Positions 24,776 to 36,050 of a stretch of 64,000 nucleotides of DNA are shown here, in pieces (the first letter of the stretch is position 1; every line of letters starts with the position of its first letter). Source of the stretch: Tetracentron sinense. Taxonomy: Eukaryota > Streptophyta > Magnoliopsida > Trochodendrales > Trochodendraceae. A program made the position numbers and the translations under genes. Below the pieces are notes generated by a model that was not told where the DNA came from, made no database searches, and saw nothing but the letters and a program-made list of their open reading frames with translations. Location: contig CM026557.1 in NCBI GenBank assembly GCA_015143295.1, positions 24,275,760 through 24,339,759 on the forward strand. Reading direction: 5' to 3'.

Positions 24776-24897
24776 ATGGGCGATCAACTCCAAAGCAGTT
24801 GTTCGATGGATAGCTTCTTTGAGGAGCTACTGAAGGACACTCATGCCTGCATCCATACACACACCGGCAACTCACCTAGCCCTGACCTATCCCACCC
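24776..24897 (+). pseudogene. Captured fragment of a bZIP19/23-type zinc-sensor transcription factor gene
   Basis: The frame from ATG 24,776 begins with 'MGDQL' and 'SCSMDSFFEELLKDTHACIH', then 'THTGNSPSPDLSH'. It matches the N-terminal part of plant group F bZIP proteins (Arabidopsis bZIP19/23), where SMDSFF is followed by the Cys/His-rich zinc-sensor motif of two HTHTC blocks. In those proteins the motif binds zinc and shuts off zinc-deficiency genes. Here the Cys of the first HTHTC is Gly, and similarity stops after about 41 residues, before the second block, the basic region and the zipper. The frame continues to 24,976 without similarity. It lies in a Helitron, so capture is the likely origin. 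It cannot encode a DNA-binding protein. Confidence 0.75.
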
Positions 24898-26613
24898 ATT
24901 GTCAATTCTTCAAGTGCAATTAAAAGAAAAGGTGAAAATCTTGATTACCTTTTTATTTTCTTTCTTAATTATGTGATGGATTTTTTTAATTATTTATTTT
25001 TGTTTTTTATTAGCAATATTGGAAATAATTTGTCTAATACCTTTCATTTGGAAGTTGGCAAATCTGGGGAGACCACAATTGCTAGTAGAACCAGCAATGT
25101 TGGTGTTGTTGGTGGTTGCTCCTAGGCGTTATTGCTTGCGACACCCTAAAACTAGGTGGTTGGATGAGAGTAGGTGAGAGGTGGAGAGGTTAGTAAGAGA
25201 AAGGAGGAGCCTTTTGGGGAATGAGACGTGAGGAGAAAAGAAAGTATGAGAGTTGGGTCTCTGTGAGAGACCCACAGAGATGTGAGAGAAAGATAGGGGA
25301 AGTGGGTGAGGGAAATAGACGATCGGATGTGCATGTGGTGTATGAAGCTTGATACACCCTTAAATGGAGAATGACATGTAGGCGAGGTTAGGTGGGTGGT
25401 TGGTCGTGAGTTGGGAGAGAGAGAAAATGGTGATGTGAGGCTTTAGAGATTGGGAGAAGGGAACGTGGTGATGGGGGTGGTGCTTGGACTTATCCATGAG
25501 TTAATATGGTTATCAATCTAGAGGGAAAATGGGTATATCAAATGATAAGTGCACCCCCATCAACCCTCCCATTTGGAGTGGTTGCTTAGACTTACCCTTA
25601 TGGCACCTTAGCGACTACCTTAGGATTGGTTGTGTGGTAGTTTGGAATGTATGTTATACGTTACATGATAACATCTTCACCCCCTTCCAAGGGCAAAGTC
25701 AACACACCAAAATTAGATTTTGCAAATTTTATTTATATGGTTTTAGACTTTTAGTGCATCCCATCAAATCCTCAAATTGAAGTCATGCCATACTAGGATC
25801 TCCAATAGATCCTCAACAATGACTAAAATGATAAAACGTCCGTGAATAAAATTGTGAGTGATTTAAGTATCGTTAGCATTAATTCAATAAACCAGTGAAA
25901 TTTTAATGTGCCAGAGAGATACGCTGTTAGGCTGCAACCCTAGTTCGGTTGGTATGTTAGTATCTATTCTAAGTCATGGGCGGGTGGAGATGACAACACT
26001 CACGCCCTCTCGGGCTAATGGAGTGGTGACTAGCACACACTACCGATAGGGTGGTTTAAAACCGATATATCTAGAAAATCATAAATCATATTCATTAAAC
26101 ACACAACTTTTTTTTTTGCTTGGTCCTAATCATTTAGCTACCCTAGGTTAGGGGTTAGGAGGTTAGGAGGTTAGCAGGGTTAGCACATATGGCGGGTGCT
26201 CAACAGCCACACCAAGACTAGAACAAGAGTCACACCTCCCCAAAGGGATATCAACCACTGGGACAAACCCAGGGTGTAACGCACAACATTTCTAATAGAT
26301 GGCAAGTGGGAAACCTGCTAAGTGTCAAACCTATCAGAGATAAAAGGGATTGTACTCTCTAAATTAATTACAAACAAACAAATATTAATTTTAACATGAT
26401 TTTAATTTGATTAATTTATGTCATTCAGAGTAAATTAAGTTTGCTTATGTTATTTGGGATGTCAATTTGATGCTTTGTTTTTTTTATGCATGATGTTCAT
26501 TTGATTACCGTTTCATTTAATTACAGTTTTATTTTATTAACATAATACTTCCAAAAAAATTATTATTTTTAAATATTATTTTAAATTTAATGCTTTGTCT
26601 TCTTAACCCATGC

Positions 26614-26634
26614 ATCGCACGGGGTCTCCACTAG
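26614..26634 (+). other. Helitron 3' hairpin and CTAG terminus
   Basis: The arm CCCATGC (26,608-26,614) pairs with GCACGGG (26,617-26,623) through one mismatch. The CTAG end follows after the usual short spacer. This marks the termination signal of rolling-circle transposition. Confidence 0.75.
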
Positions 26635-27108
26635 TTTATTAATTATAAGAATAGAGGGTAATGCTAGCTCTATTTTCTTTTAAGAGTCATTTTACCCAGG
26701 AATAAAAATGGAATCACCACCTATTTAATGAAAGAGTTGGGATTTTCTCATCTAATATTTATGGGTAATGTACTATTTAAATGGTGAACCATTAATGGAC
26801 AATGCAAGCACATGCGGTAGTGTGCAAAAATTTTAATACCATTAATCTATTTTTTCTTTTATTTTTAGAATGAAGAAAACCTCAAATAATCAGAAATAGT
26901 CGAAAAAACTAATTGAATTTTTAACAACTATCGACAAAACAAAGAGAATCAAAGGCATACGAGAAATCGTATAATAAATTTTTCATAAAATAAATAAAAT
27001 TACCAAACTAAAAATGAGAACTAGGAGAATGTTTGTTAATGGAGAAGTGATGATGAATTGAAACTATTGAGAGGTGTTGGCGAATGGATAAGGGAACCTT
27101 GAAAATAT

Positions 27109-30094
27109 GGGTACTGCTAGGAGCACACCAACAATTTCTTACTATACACCAATGTTAAGAAATTGTCTTTTATTTTAGGAGTGTACCTTTCTCTATGCGC
27201 ACCCAAATCCCCAATTTGTGAACCTTCTTCTCCAAACCTCCATCCCTCTTCTCAACCGTTTAGTTCGGCATTGAGGTAGATTACAAATCTGGAGTGGCTT
27301 TTGTTCTCTTCTTCTCAACTATTGCTTAGCTTGAAGGAAGGTCTCTATTTCAAGGATTAACTCGTCCACTATTATGTTCTTTTATGGGAGGTCGCACTGA
27401 GCTTTTGCGATCTTCATCTCCATCCACTTATCAAGTGCTTCTGAAATATGGATAATGATCAATTGATCAAGGTCGTCCCTATCAATCTGATCCTTCTTAG
27501 ACTTGTGTTTTAGGGCACACACTTCTTGTTCATATTCTCCACTGACATATTCGATGTTGTACATCTATACCCTTATAACACGAGCGTAACATACGATCCA
27601 AATGTTTTCGTCGAACATTATTTTCGAATATTACCCTTATTTCATTTCTTTTTGTTTCTTCACAGCTGCTGTATGTATGCTATATGCTTATTGACGTTGA
27701 CATTTGCACCTTTAGAACTCTAGATTAGTAATGTTGTACATTTTTCCATCTTCCAAAAATGCCCATAGGTTAGTAAAGTTGTTGAACAACTGTCTTTTGA
27801 GAAACAACATGCCTCTTACTGCCTTTATCATGCCATCATCAGACTCCACTTGCACAGTGCCCAACTGCCCACCGAGGGATTGAGATTGCCACCACATCAC
27901 GGATCCACTCAAGATGCCCTCTCAACGTCTTCATCCTCATCTATACCGTGTTGTTGATTCAGGGAGATTTGAAGATTAGCGTTTTCATTTTAAACATGGA
28001 TCTTTCAGCATGCCCAAGGCACAAGTAGTGACCCAAAATTTAGATGAGAAAGTAAGAGACATAAAATCCCAAGCAACTGTTTTTGCAAGTTTCTGCAAAC
28101 TGATCAAAGCTCTTTTTTATTTCGTTTTTCTTGTTATGGTAAACAAATATGAATCCTAGACTTTATTTAATATATCTTAACATTGATGCCAATTTAAGTT
28201 TATGTTTCCTTTGATTTTTTCTTTAAATTTCAACATTAGTTGGGATAATATTTGTGAGGATTTTTTTTTTTGCCAAATTCTATTGTTCTTCTTTGTAAAC
28301 AATTTTCTTTATTTATTTTGTTGGGTTTATGTTTGTAGGGTGAGTTTAGTTGGACAACGATCTTAAATTGAACTATTCATTGGTTTTGTATCTAGCTTTC
28401 TATGATCTGTAATTTTTTTGGACGAATTGTACTTTCTTTCTCTTAATTTGTTGGATGCACAGTGAGTGTTTGACCATATGACAAAATGAGGTATTGTATC
28501 TTGAAATTCAATTATTGCCGAGTTCTTGATGCCATCTAAATACCGAGTTCTTCCTTCTTGAACCAACCCACCGCCCACTGAGTTGCACTTTTTGAAGATC
28601 ATCTTGTGTTACTCATGCATGAGTTTTGCTGCTGTTGGTGTGGATCTTGCTGTCGTGGGAATTTGACCTGTTGTTGCAATTCCAACTGCAATGAAGTCTG
28701 ATTATCTGAAGCTCGATAATATAGATTTTTTTGAAATATAATTTTTAGGTTGACCCCCCCTCAGTTGATTGAGTTTTGACTTCTTAGATTTTGCAATACA
28801 TAGTAGCTCGGATGGTTAGATCATACAATTAGTTCTTGCTTTACCCTTGCATTATTTTTGGGATCAATACGACTACACGAGCTTGCATGTTCATATTGTA
28901 TGGGATGATAGTTTTTTCATTAATTTTTTTTTGTAAAATATACTTTTTCATTTTATTCTTCTACCATTTTTTGTTTATATTGTTTTAACATATGTCTCTA
29001 ATATTTATTTTCTCAATTTATAAGGTTTTATCATGATCATTATTTAATTGCACTGCACGTGCAACCTCCACTAGTAGTATCCAATGATATATATACAACG
29101 GTTCAGCTTTATCTTTAGTGATTTCACCAATGATATATTGGATGCATGCTATTCTTGCAGGCTTCATATCTGAATCAAATACTTTTAGCAAATTTGTTGA
29201 TATTTTTAGTCTAAAAACTAACTCTCCATGCCTTCCTATAAAGTCCAAATAACTGGTAGGAGTGGCAGCAGGGTTATAAGGAGTCACATGTGAGGAATAA
29301 AAGACGTATGAAGATTGGTTGAAATTGCTTCATGATTGATGGAGAATTCAATTGAGACTGAATGTTATATATAGGATGCGAATAATGCAATACCGTGAGT
29401 GAAACCAATGTTAAAGATTACCATAAGAAATTTGGTGGCTAAAAACCTCAATTTAGTTGGTGGATACACATTTTTTAAAGTAATGCTACAGGCAAATCTA
29501 ATGGATGTTGCAGAATTTGAAGTAAATTGTGTCCTTGTACTAAATTGCATTTCAAAGGTCACTTTAAAAAAAATCCATAAATTAATAATATTATGTATCT
29601 CTTTAATGTTACCCTATTATATTAAAAGTTTGAATTAATTAGAGGTCGTATGCATGGTTGATACCAAAACTATTGGAATTGTCTTTTATTTTATTAACAT
29701 AAAGGAAGGGAGACATCATGTCTTTAGTTTGATATGGTTTGGTAGTTGTACAACTCTTCCGAGGGCCTTTAATAGGGGAAGATGACTCTTATCAACCATT
29801 TTAGTTCGGCCTTGTTCTAGCATGCCGAGGCTCATGTTCTACTCATTGGCACGACCTACGAATCGAACTGAGAAGGTCGAAGCATCAAACTTGCCTATCG
29901 CTCTCTCCCTCATGCTTTCATATTAGGATGACGTTCTTTAAAAAATTAAGTTTGGTGTACAAGTAGAATTTTTTAGATAATTTTTTTACCTTGTGGTGTG
30001 CTCGTAGCTGATAATACAATTTAATGGCGTGTAGTCAATAATTTATAAGCTTGGTGTATAATAAGAAAATATTGGTGTGTTCATAATAACACCC
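27109..30094. mobile_element. Inner long-TIR element, about 3.0 kb
   Basis: The left terminus GGGTACTGCTAGGAGCACAC, then 'TTTCTTACTATACACCAA', matches the right terminus read inward, GGGTGTTATTATGAACACAC, then 'TTTCTTATTATACACCAA', over about 57 bases. Flanks GAAAATAT (27,101-27,108) and TAAAATAT (30,095-30,102) share seven of eight bases, a likely target duplication. It lies next to the right TIR of the outer element and belongs to the same family. The interior has short open frames on the minus strand (27,382-27,564 and 29,018-29,287) that I cannot assign; gene capture is possible but not shown. Confidence 0.6.
27564..29074 (+). mobile_element. Helitron (3' end clear, 5' end tentative)
   Basis: The 3' end is convincing: hairpin TTGCAC-TGCAC-GTGCAA at 29,048-29,064, six spacer bases, then CTAG (29,071-29,074) and host T. 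The 5' end is a guess at TCTATACCCTTATAA (27,564) after host A; other TC starts such as 27,951 are possible. There is no Rep/helicase frame. It would sit inside the inner long-TIR element. Confidence 0.45.
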
Positions 30095-30510
30095 TAAAAT
30101 ATAAGAAATATTTTGAATGGGGTGTAGTCATCAAATATTGGAGTGCACATAACAACACCCTTAAAAAAAGAAAGTTGATTTTAAAAAAAATATTATCCAC
30201 TGAATAAATATTGGTGTACCCTAAAAAATAAGCAAACAAATATAAGGGTTTTATAGTCATTAAATAAGAGTCCATCTATGGGTACTGTATACTTCTAAAA
30301 AATGCCACCATAAGTCATTTTTTCCCTCTGGTGAGCAACAAATTGGTGGAAAAAAAAATGCCACCCCACCACCCCCCCCCCCATTTTTTGACTTCTTCCC
30401 ATTCAATTTTTTTCCCCTTTTTTCTTATTGCTTTGTCCTGTTGCTCACAAAGGGATACTCTAGTGAGAGTAAATCCTTTGCCCTAAAGAATATGGCTTGA
30501 CTTTATTTTA

Positions 30511-31058
30511 TCTCTACTATAATGAGAGAAGCCCTCCTAATGATGGAAATTCCAAAACAACCCCCGTAGCCTGATTTTTGTCAATTCCCAAACTACCCTT
30601 ATATACAAACCTTAAAAATATTCATTCATTTAATGTTTTACTTAATTTCTAAATTACCCATTTCTCATATACAATCTACCAACTACCAATTTCTCAAACT
30701 GTAGCTTGATTTTTGATAAATTCCCAAACTACCCTTTTCTCATCTACAATCTATTTAAAGTTATAATTTCCCAAAATGCCCTTAAGACAAAACATTGATT
30801 TAATGTTTTACTTAATTCCCAAACTACAATTTTGTCATCTACACCTTTTGAAACTCCTTAACTGTGGTTAAAATTCACCCACCTCAAACTACCCCTTTCT
30901 CATCAATTGCACCCATAGGTTAACACGTGTCCCTTTTGACACTCTTTAATTGTGGTTACAATTCACTCACCTCTAGGGTTCCCAAGTCGCTCTCCCCCAC
31001 CCCTCTCTCTCACGTGCATCGAACTGTACACACGTGCAATGCGCGTGCCTTCCGCTAG
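30511..31058 (+). mobile_element. Short non-autonomous Helitron, 548 bp
   Basis: It starts TCTCTACTATAATGAGAGAA after host A (30,510) and ends 'CCTTCCGCTAG' before host T (31,059). The 3' hairpin CACGTGC-AAT-GCGCGTG (31,031-31,047) has seven pairs including one G-T wobble. The interior is repeated non-coding sequence ('CCCAAACTACCC' and 'TTTCTCATCTACA' recur several times). It sits just upstream of the 5' UTR exon of the CID-domain gene, so it could have altered the promoter. Confidence 0.75.
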
Positions 31059-31179
31059 TATCTTCTAATGCCACATCAACCCTTGTTTTTAATTAATAAT
31101 TTAAAGAGTTAGGATTTGAGATTATTTTTGGGAGCACCCCTGCAGTAAACTGAGAAAAAGGTATTTACTATTTACACAG

Positions 31180-31595
31180 ATACAAGCGTCTTCCCTCTTG
31201 GCTATTGCTGAAACGCCCGTCTAAAACCACAAAATCAAAAAGAATCCTTTCAGTTATTTGTCGGGTCGATCCTCTCCTTCTCATCTATTCACTCCCAACT
31301 AGAACTTCAAACCCAAACCCCCGATCTCCTTCCGTTTTTTTTTTCCCCCTAACAACTGAAATCTAGGGTTTCGTTTTTCTCCACTTCACCTCTCCAGTTT
31401 CCTGCAAAACTCTCCAAATCTAGGGTTTCCGCCATTGAATTCTGCGTTTCTTTCTTTCTTTTTGGTTCGTTTTGTTCAAGCTCTCCAACTATCTGCTGAG
31501 ATTGGTGAATGACGTAACTAATTCAGGAAACCAAGATCGAAAGGAGGATTTTTCTGCGATGGTTTAAGTCACACGATGTTCCAGTTGGAAATCGG
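31180..31595 (+). other. Probable promoter-proximal 5' UTR exon of the CID-domain gene
   Basis: The stretch is C/T-rich and contains the telo-box complement TAGGGTTT twice (31,364 and 31,421), as in 5' UTRs of housekeeping plant genes. It has no long open frame. A donor-like GTTAGT follows at 31,596 after 'GGAAATCGG'; another possible donor is GTGAAT at 31,505. It precedes coding exon 1 by about 9.9 kb on the same strand, and an acceptor stands just before that exon, so a UTR intron is needed. The link between the two is inference. Confidence 0.45.
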
Positions 31596-32230
31596 GTTAG
31601 TTATCATGTATTTATATTTTTCAAATTTTGATATTTATGCTAGCTATTTAAGGAAGAATGTATCCTTTTGTTAATGGCTGTTGACTACATTCTGCTAGTT
31701 TTCTAGTTCTTTTTAATCCCCAGTGCTGTAAACTGGAAGGGCCTTAGAGAAAGGATGTTCCCAAGAGAAGAATTGCATAATCACACTGACAACAATTAGG
31801 TTAACAGTTTTAGAATGCATACAGAAAATGCCACCAAACTGATCTCCTGAACAAATACTAGCACAGAAATATAGCGAGCGCACTGGTAGCTCACAGCTGC
31901 AATACAAGGATTCAAGATTTGAAATGGAATGCATCTGATAACAGCCCTCGCCTACTAACCGAGGCTGATGCAAGGGAGTAGTTGAAAATCTGGGAACTAA
32001 GACTGATGCCTGGAAATTTATGAACATTTCGAATAGTTCTGAAAGCATCTGGGGATGTTAATCCAAACATTTTTTGCTCGTATTATGTGTTGTCTTGTTA
32101 GGGTCATGAAAGGCAGGGTTATGAGCAATCTTCACAGCACAGTTGTTATCCTAGTAGGGTGGTATAGGTAGCTAAAGATGAAAACGATAAATTTATTGTT
32201 GAACATTTTTTGGCCTCAACTCATAGAAAA
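31596..32230. other. First part of intron 1, no gene
   Basis: The minus-strand frame at 31,713-32,048 shows no family similarity. Its sequence looks like transcribed non-coding DNA. I see no repeat termini here. Confidence 0.35.
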
Positions 32231-33412
32231 ACCATAAATTTATTGTTTCTTGCTTTTTATTGAAATAACTCAATAATCAAGAGATGCAAGACAAGCCTGT
32301 TGTGAGAGAAGAAGCTCCATCGCGGTCCACATCACTATAGGCAGTCAACAAGAGTAAGTATGATAAGGAAAGTAAAGAGCCCGACTTTGGATAGGGGCCT
32401 AGGGATACGGATGCTTAAAGACATGATTAAGGTTATGTAGGGATAATAGTTATGGGGGTACAAAGGAAAGCGAGATGCTGTGGAGGAAGATCATAACTGG
32501 AAAATTTAGGGAATACAGGTCATGGGATCCCAATTCCCAATGGGTTGGCGTGATCATAGGAGATTTGGATGTCAAAAGTATTAGAGTTGAGAGAAAGAAG
32601 AACGGAGAAATGAAGATTATGCCCTTATAGGCATAAAAGAGATAAAAAATGACACAAGGGCATAAAGGTAGGTATAAAATATACAGTCCCCTAGACTCAC
32701 CCTTAAGCCGGAGCTTAGATATTAATCATGCCCAACTTGACCAAGAACCTCTAAATCTTTGATGGATCAAGTGCCTTAGTACGAACATCAGCCATCTGAT
32801 CAACACTACGGATGTAGGGAGAAATCACCAACTTTTGAACAATCTTCTGTTGGTTGAAGTGACAGTTAACCTCTACGTATTTAGTGCTCTCATGATAAAT
32901 CAGTCTGGAATCAATGCGAATAGCCCCCTGATTGTCACAGAATAAGTTCATTGGTGTGTGCAATGCAACACCCAGTTGCAAGAGGAGATTAGAAAGCCAA
33001 AGCAATTCACTAATAGCACACTACACAAAATTTTGCCTCTACACTCGAGCGAACAACATTTGTCTATTTCTTGCTATTCCAAGTGTCCAAATTACCTTCA
33101 ACAATTGTGCAATAGCCAAAGATAGCACAATGATCAATATATGAGCATCACAAAAAACACTAATATCCAATATTCTTGCAAACTCTACATACATCCACGC
33201 TTGTGGAATGATTTCAAATATTTGAAAATATGATATACATCATCGAGATGAAGAGTTTGTGGGGTATGCATGAATCGATTCACAACTTATACAACTTAGA
33301 TAGTATTGGGATGAGTTATAGTTACTAGTTAGATAAATAAGGCGACCAACCAAGTGTTGGACTTCCTTTGAATATTGTGAAGGTATAGATTGGGCTCCAT
33401 AGGCGAGTAAAT
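32231..33412 (-). pseudogene. Copia A, 3' part: RNase H, end of RT, LTR-like tail
   Basis: Reading down the minus strand: 'YSKEVQHLVGRLIYLTSNY' (about 33,380-33,300), 'LSNLLLQLGVALHTPMNLFC' with 'DNQGAI' (about 33,000-32,920) and 'HFNQQKIVQKLVISPYIRSV' (about 32,860) are the RT-RNase H end of a plant Ty1/copia polyprotein. Below 32,740 the frame ends and a probable polypurine tract and LTR follow towards 32,231, but the LTR ends are not clear. Stops, frameshifts and the hAT insertion show it is inactive. Confidence 0.7.
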
Positions 33413-33420
33413 CAGACGAG

Positions 33421-34899
33421 AAAGGATCACAAATCGACAATATCAGCGATATATCTCCGATATATGTCGATATCGCCACCTCTCGACACATCTACACACC
33501 GTAAGCATTTTTTTACATAATATCGGAGATATATCGGTGACATCGGCTCGATATCGACTGAAACTTGGGAATATGCATATTTTCCCCAATTTTTGCTGGC
33601 TACATGTGTAGACAACATCAAAAAACAAAAAAACAAATATCACGGGAGCCTGAATGAGGCCAGTCCCTACAGTCAACCCGTGAATGGTTTGAATTTTAAA
33701 TGATTACTCTCAACCCTTTTGATCCTTGGTTGAGACTCATCAATCTTCTTGAATCTTTGATTTAGAACAAAAAAAAGGAAAAAGGGTTGAGAGTAGAGAA
33801 GAAAGAAGAAGGAAGAAGAGGCAAGAGACATACCTCTCGTTGTCGCCGTGGGTTGAGTTACCGTTGTCGTGGGCCCGTGGGTTGTAGCCTTCGCCAATTG
33901 CAAAAGCCAGCCAAGGTTGACTTCCATCTCTCCTCTTCGGCTCTTCCTTTCCAAGCTCTGCCTTTGTTGCTTCTTCTGATTTTTTTGGTTGTTGATCGAA
34001 TGAGCTTGAGGGCTTGACCCTCTTGTGTCTTAACATTTAAGTAACCTAATAAGGGTCATGCTAAGGTCACTCCCATAATCCCTTGTCTTTAACATATAAG
34101 TAACCCTAACAAGGGTCATGCTAGGGTCACTCCCATAATCCCATTAGACATACTTCTTTAATAGTTTTAACCTAATATAAGGGCAATGCTAGGGTCACTC
34201 TCATTATCTAATATTGATTTGTATTATACATCAAATTCAAAAAAAGAATTAAAATTTTAATATAAGTCGTTTTTTTTTTAAAGGATTATACATGAAATTC
34301 ATGAATATTTTATTTAGTTATAAATTTTAATAATTTTCTATTATTATTTTTAATAGCTAATAATTCTAAATAATATACTTAGTAACATCGACCAAATAAT
34401 ATAACTTATTTAACTAAAAATAATATATAAAATTATTAAATATTACTTAAATATTATTTAATAACATTAAAACTAAAACAAATTATTAATCTGTTTAAAA
34501 TATAAAATATTATTAATCGAGACAATGGAAGCCATTGAAAATACTTTTCACATCTAATACTATTCACGGTTCTCTTTATCTCTCTCACTCTCATGGTCAC
34601 GATTCATGCAAAAATGAATGAAACATGAATCAATCATACATTATTGTGACTCGTCAGTGCACATCTTTGCTCTCTTCTGATTACATCTCTTATGTACATT
34701 GTTGTTTTTTTTTAAAAATTATTCTAAAATGTGTATTAATATCTATTTTAACATTTCCTGAAGTTTCACTGCAAACTTTCATGTTTTGCCCCTTTTTTTT
34801 GTTGTCATTTTTCCAAAAATCACCGATAAACGATATATCTCTGATATATCTTTTTTCCACTGCTCGACATGTCGAGTGATATTGATATTCAGAACCTTG
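33421..34899. mobile_element. Non-autonomous hAT element, 1479 bp, in copia A
   Basis: The octamer CAGACGAG occurs at 33,413-33,420 and again at 34,900-34,907, a perfect 8-bp hAT target duplication inside copia A. Ends read AAAGGATCACAAATCGACAA and, inward from the right, CAAGGTTCTGAATATCAATA, so only about 7 of the first 8 TIR bases are alike. Sub-terminal regions are full of 'GATATATC' and 'CGATATCG' motifs. A GC-richer block (33,660-34,030) and three direct repeats (34,030-34,200) lie inside. No transposase is present. Confidence 0.75.
34037..34200 (+). repeat. Three direct repeats of about 55 bp inside the hAT element
   Basis: 'AAGGGTCATGCTARGGTCAC' followed by 'TCCCATAATCCC' occurs at 34,050 and 34,106, and in weaker form ('GGGCAATGCTAGGGTCACTC') at 34,181. 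The first two copies also share 'TAAGTAACC' upstream. Confidence 0.8.
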
Positions 34900-34907
34900 C
34901 AGACGAG

Positions 34908-36050
34908 TGCCAACCTTCTTAGTGTCCAGTAATTATCTAGGTAACTTCCTTTGAGATATACAAATATTTCTATTGGACTTGTGCTGATCTACCTTAATCC
35001 CCTAAAAGTATTAGAGTACCCCATGGTCTTTAGTATCAAAGGTCTTACTAAGTTGTGTCTTCAGTTGTACAATAGAGCCTACATGATCTCCAGTGGCAAC
35101 TATGTCATCTAAATACACAAGGATAATATTTTTCCTGAACCTTTTATCTTAACAAAGACTATATGGTTATTGGAACATCTTCTGAATCCAAAATCCAGAA
35201 TTGTAACACAAAATCTAAAATCCAGAATTGCAACACAATTTTTTTTCAAACCAAGCGTTAGGTGACTGATTGAGACCATACAATGGTTTTTTGAGTTTGC
35301 ATACTTTAGCAGTCTCCTCTAAGCCGAAAGCTAGGATGTAGATTATATAGACTTCATGAAAATCACCATGAAGAAAGACATTCTTTACATCTAACTAATA
35401 AAGCTGCAATCTTTATTGGCCGCAAGAGAGATAAGATGGGGAATAGAATCAGCTTCGCGATGGGGGGCAAATGTCTAGCATACGTTTAAGTGTATCCCTT
35501 CTAGCCTAGCCTTGTACACCATCAGACATGTGCCTAACTATAAACACCCACTTGCATTTAACTGGTTGTTTTCTAGGAGGAAGATGAGTCAATTCTCAGC
35601 TACCATTCTTTTCAAGAGCTTGTATCTTGGTAAATCATAGCGGTCTTTTATGGATGATGCTCAAGAGCCAAAAGAACAAATGGAGGAATTGCGACCGAAT
35701 CAATAGAAGCTAGGTAAGCAGAGTAACTATGTGAAAGTGACTAGTAAGAAACCTCATGAGAAACATGTGAAAGGTACAACTGTACTAGACCATTTGCCCC
35801 CCTATGCCAAGCAATGGGTAAATCAGTATTTAACACGAAACTGTGTGAATGAGAAAACCAAAACCCTGAGATATTCCCTTTTGAGATCCGATCAAACAAC
35901 CTGATGAAAACCACCTAGCTGCAATCAGGTCTCGCTAGGATCTCAGCAAGGAACTTACCAGAAGGGACCATCAGCTCGCCAAAAGCAGACCCTACCATTT
36001 ATCAATTTCATTCCAACTATTCTTGTCACCCTATTGGAAAATGTCCTCTC
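34908..36050 (-). pseudogene. Copia A, reverse transcriptase part
   Basis: Down the minus strand: 'LDVKNVFLHGDFHEVYI' (about 35,395-35,345), 'GLEETAKVCKLKKPLYGLNQ' (about 35,325-35,260), the catalytic 'VYLDDIVATGDH' (about 35,120-35,085) and 'GIKVDQHKS' (about 35,000). These are copia RT motifs in order. A small internal duplication sits at 35,180-35,235 ('CAAAATCCAGAATTG' twice). The N-terminal linker reaches about 36,050. Integrase, protease and gag were not found, so the copy is 5'-truncated or diverged beyond recognition. Confidence 0.75.

Larger units (their letters stand above)
24271..26634 (+). mobile_element. Non-autonomous Helitron, 2364 bp, carrying a bZIP gene fragment
   Basis: It begins TCTATACTATATACTAAAG directly after a host A (24,270) and ends with CTAG (26,631-26,634) before a host T (26,635). 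This is the A-T insertion typical of Helitrons, with no target duplication. Eleven bases before the end is a hairpin, CCCATGC-ATC-GCACGGG, with one mismatch. No Rep/helicase is present. The interior contains a fragment of a bZIP19/23-like gene and purine-rich non-coding DNA. It lies in the outer long-TIR element. Confidence 0.82.
24095..30160. mobile_element. Outer long-TIR element, disrupted by two nested insertions
   Basis: The left terminus GGGTGGTGTTAGGTGCACAC with 'TTTGATGACTACCCCCCATT' is matched, read inward, by the right terminus GGGTGTTGTTATGTGCACTC with 'TTTGATGACTACACCCCATT' at 30,160. The TIRs are at least 55 bases and about 80 per cent identical. Removing the Helitron (24,271-26,634) and the inner element (27,109-30,094) leaves about 0.7 kb of non-coding sequence, so it was a non-autonomous element. 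Long TIRs suggest a Mutator-like origin, but a clear 9-bp target duplication was not found. The class is therefore inference. Confidence 0.6.

Noticed and set aside
33673..34036. Overlapping frames on both strands suggesting a gene
   Set aside because: They lie wholly inside a non-autonomous hAT element, no family is recognised, and no splice structure fits. Kept only as a possible captured block.
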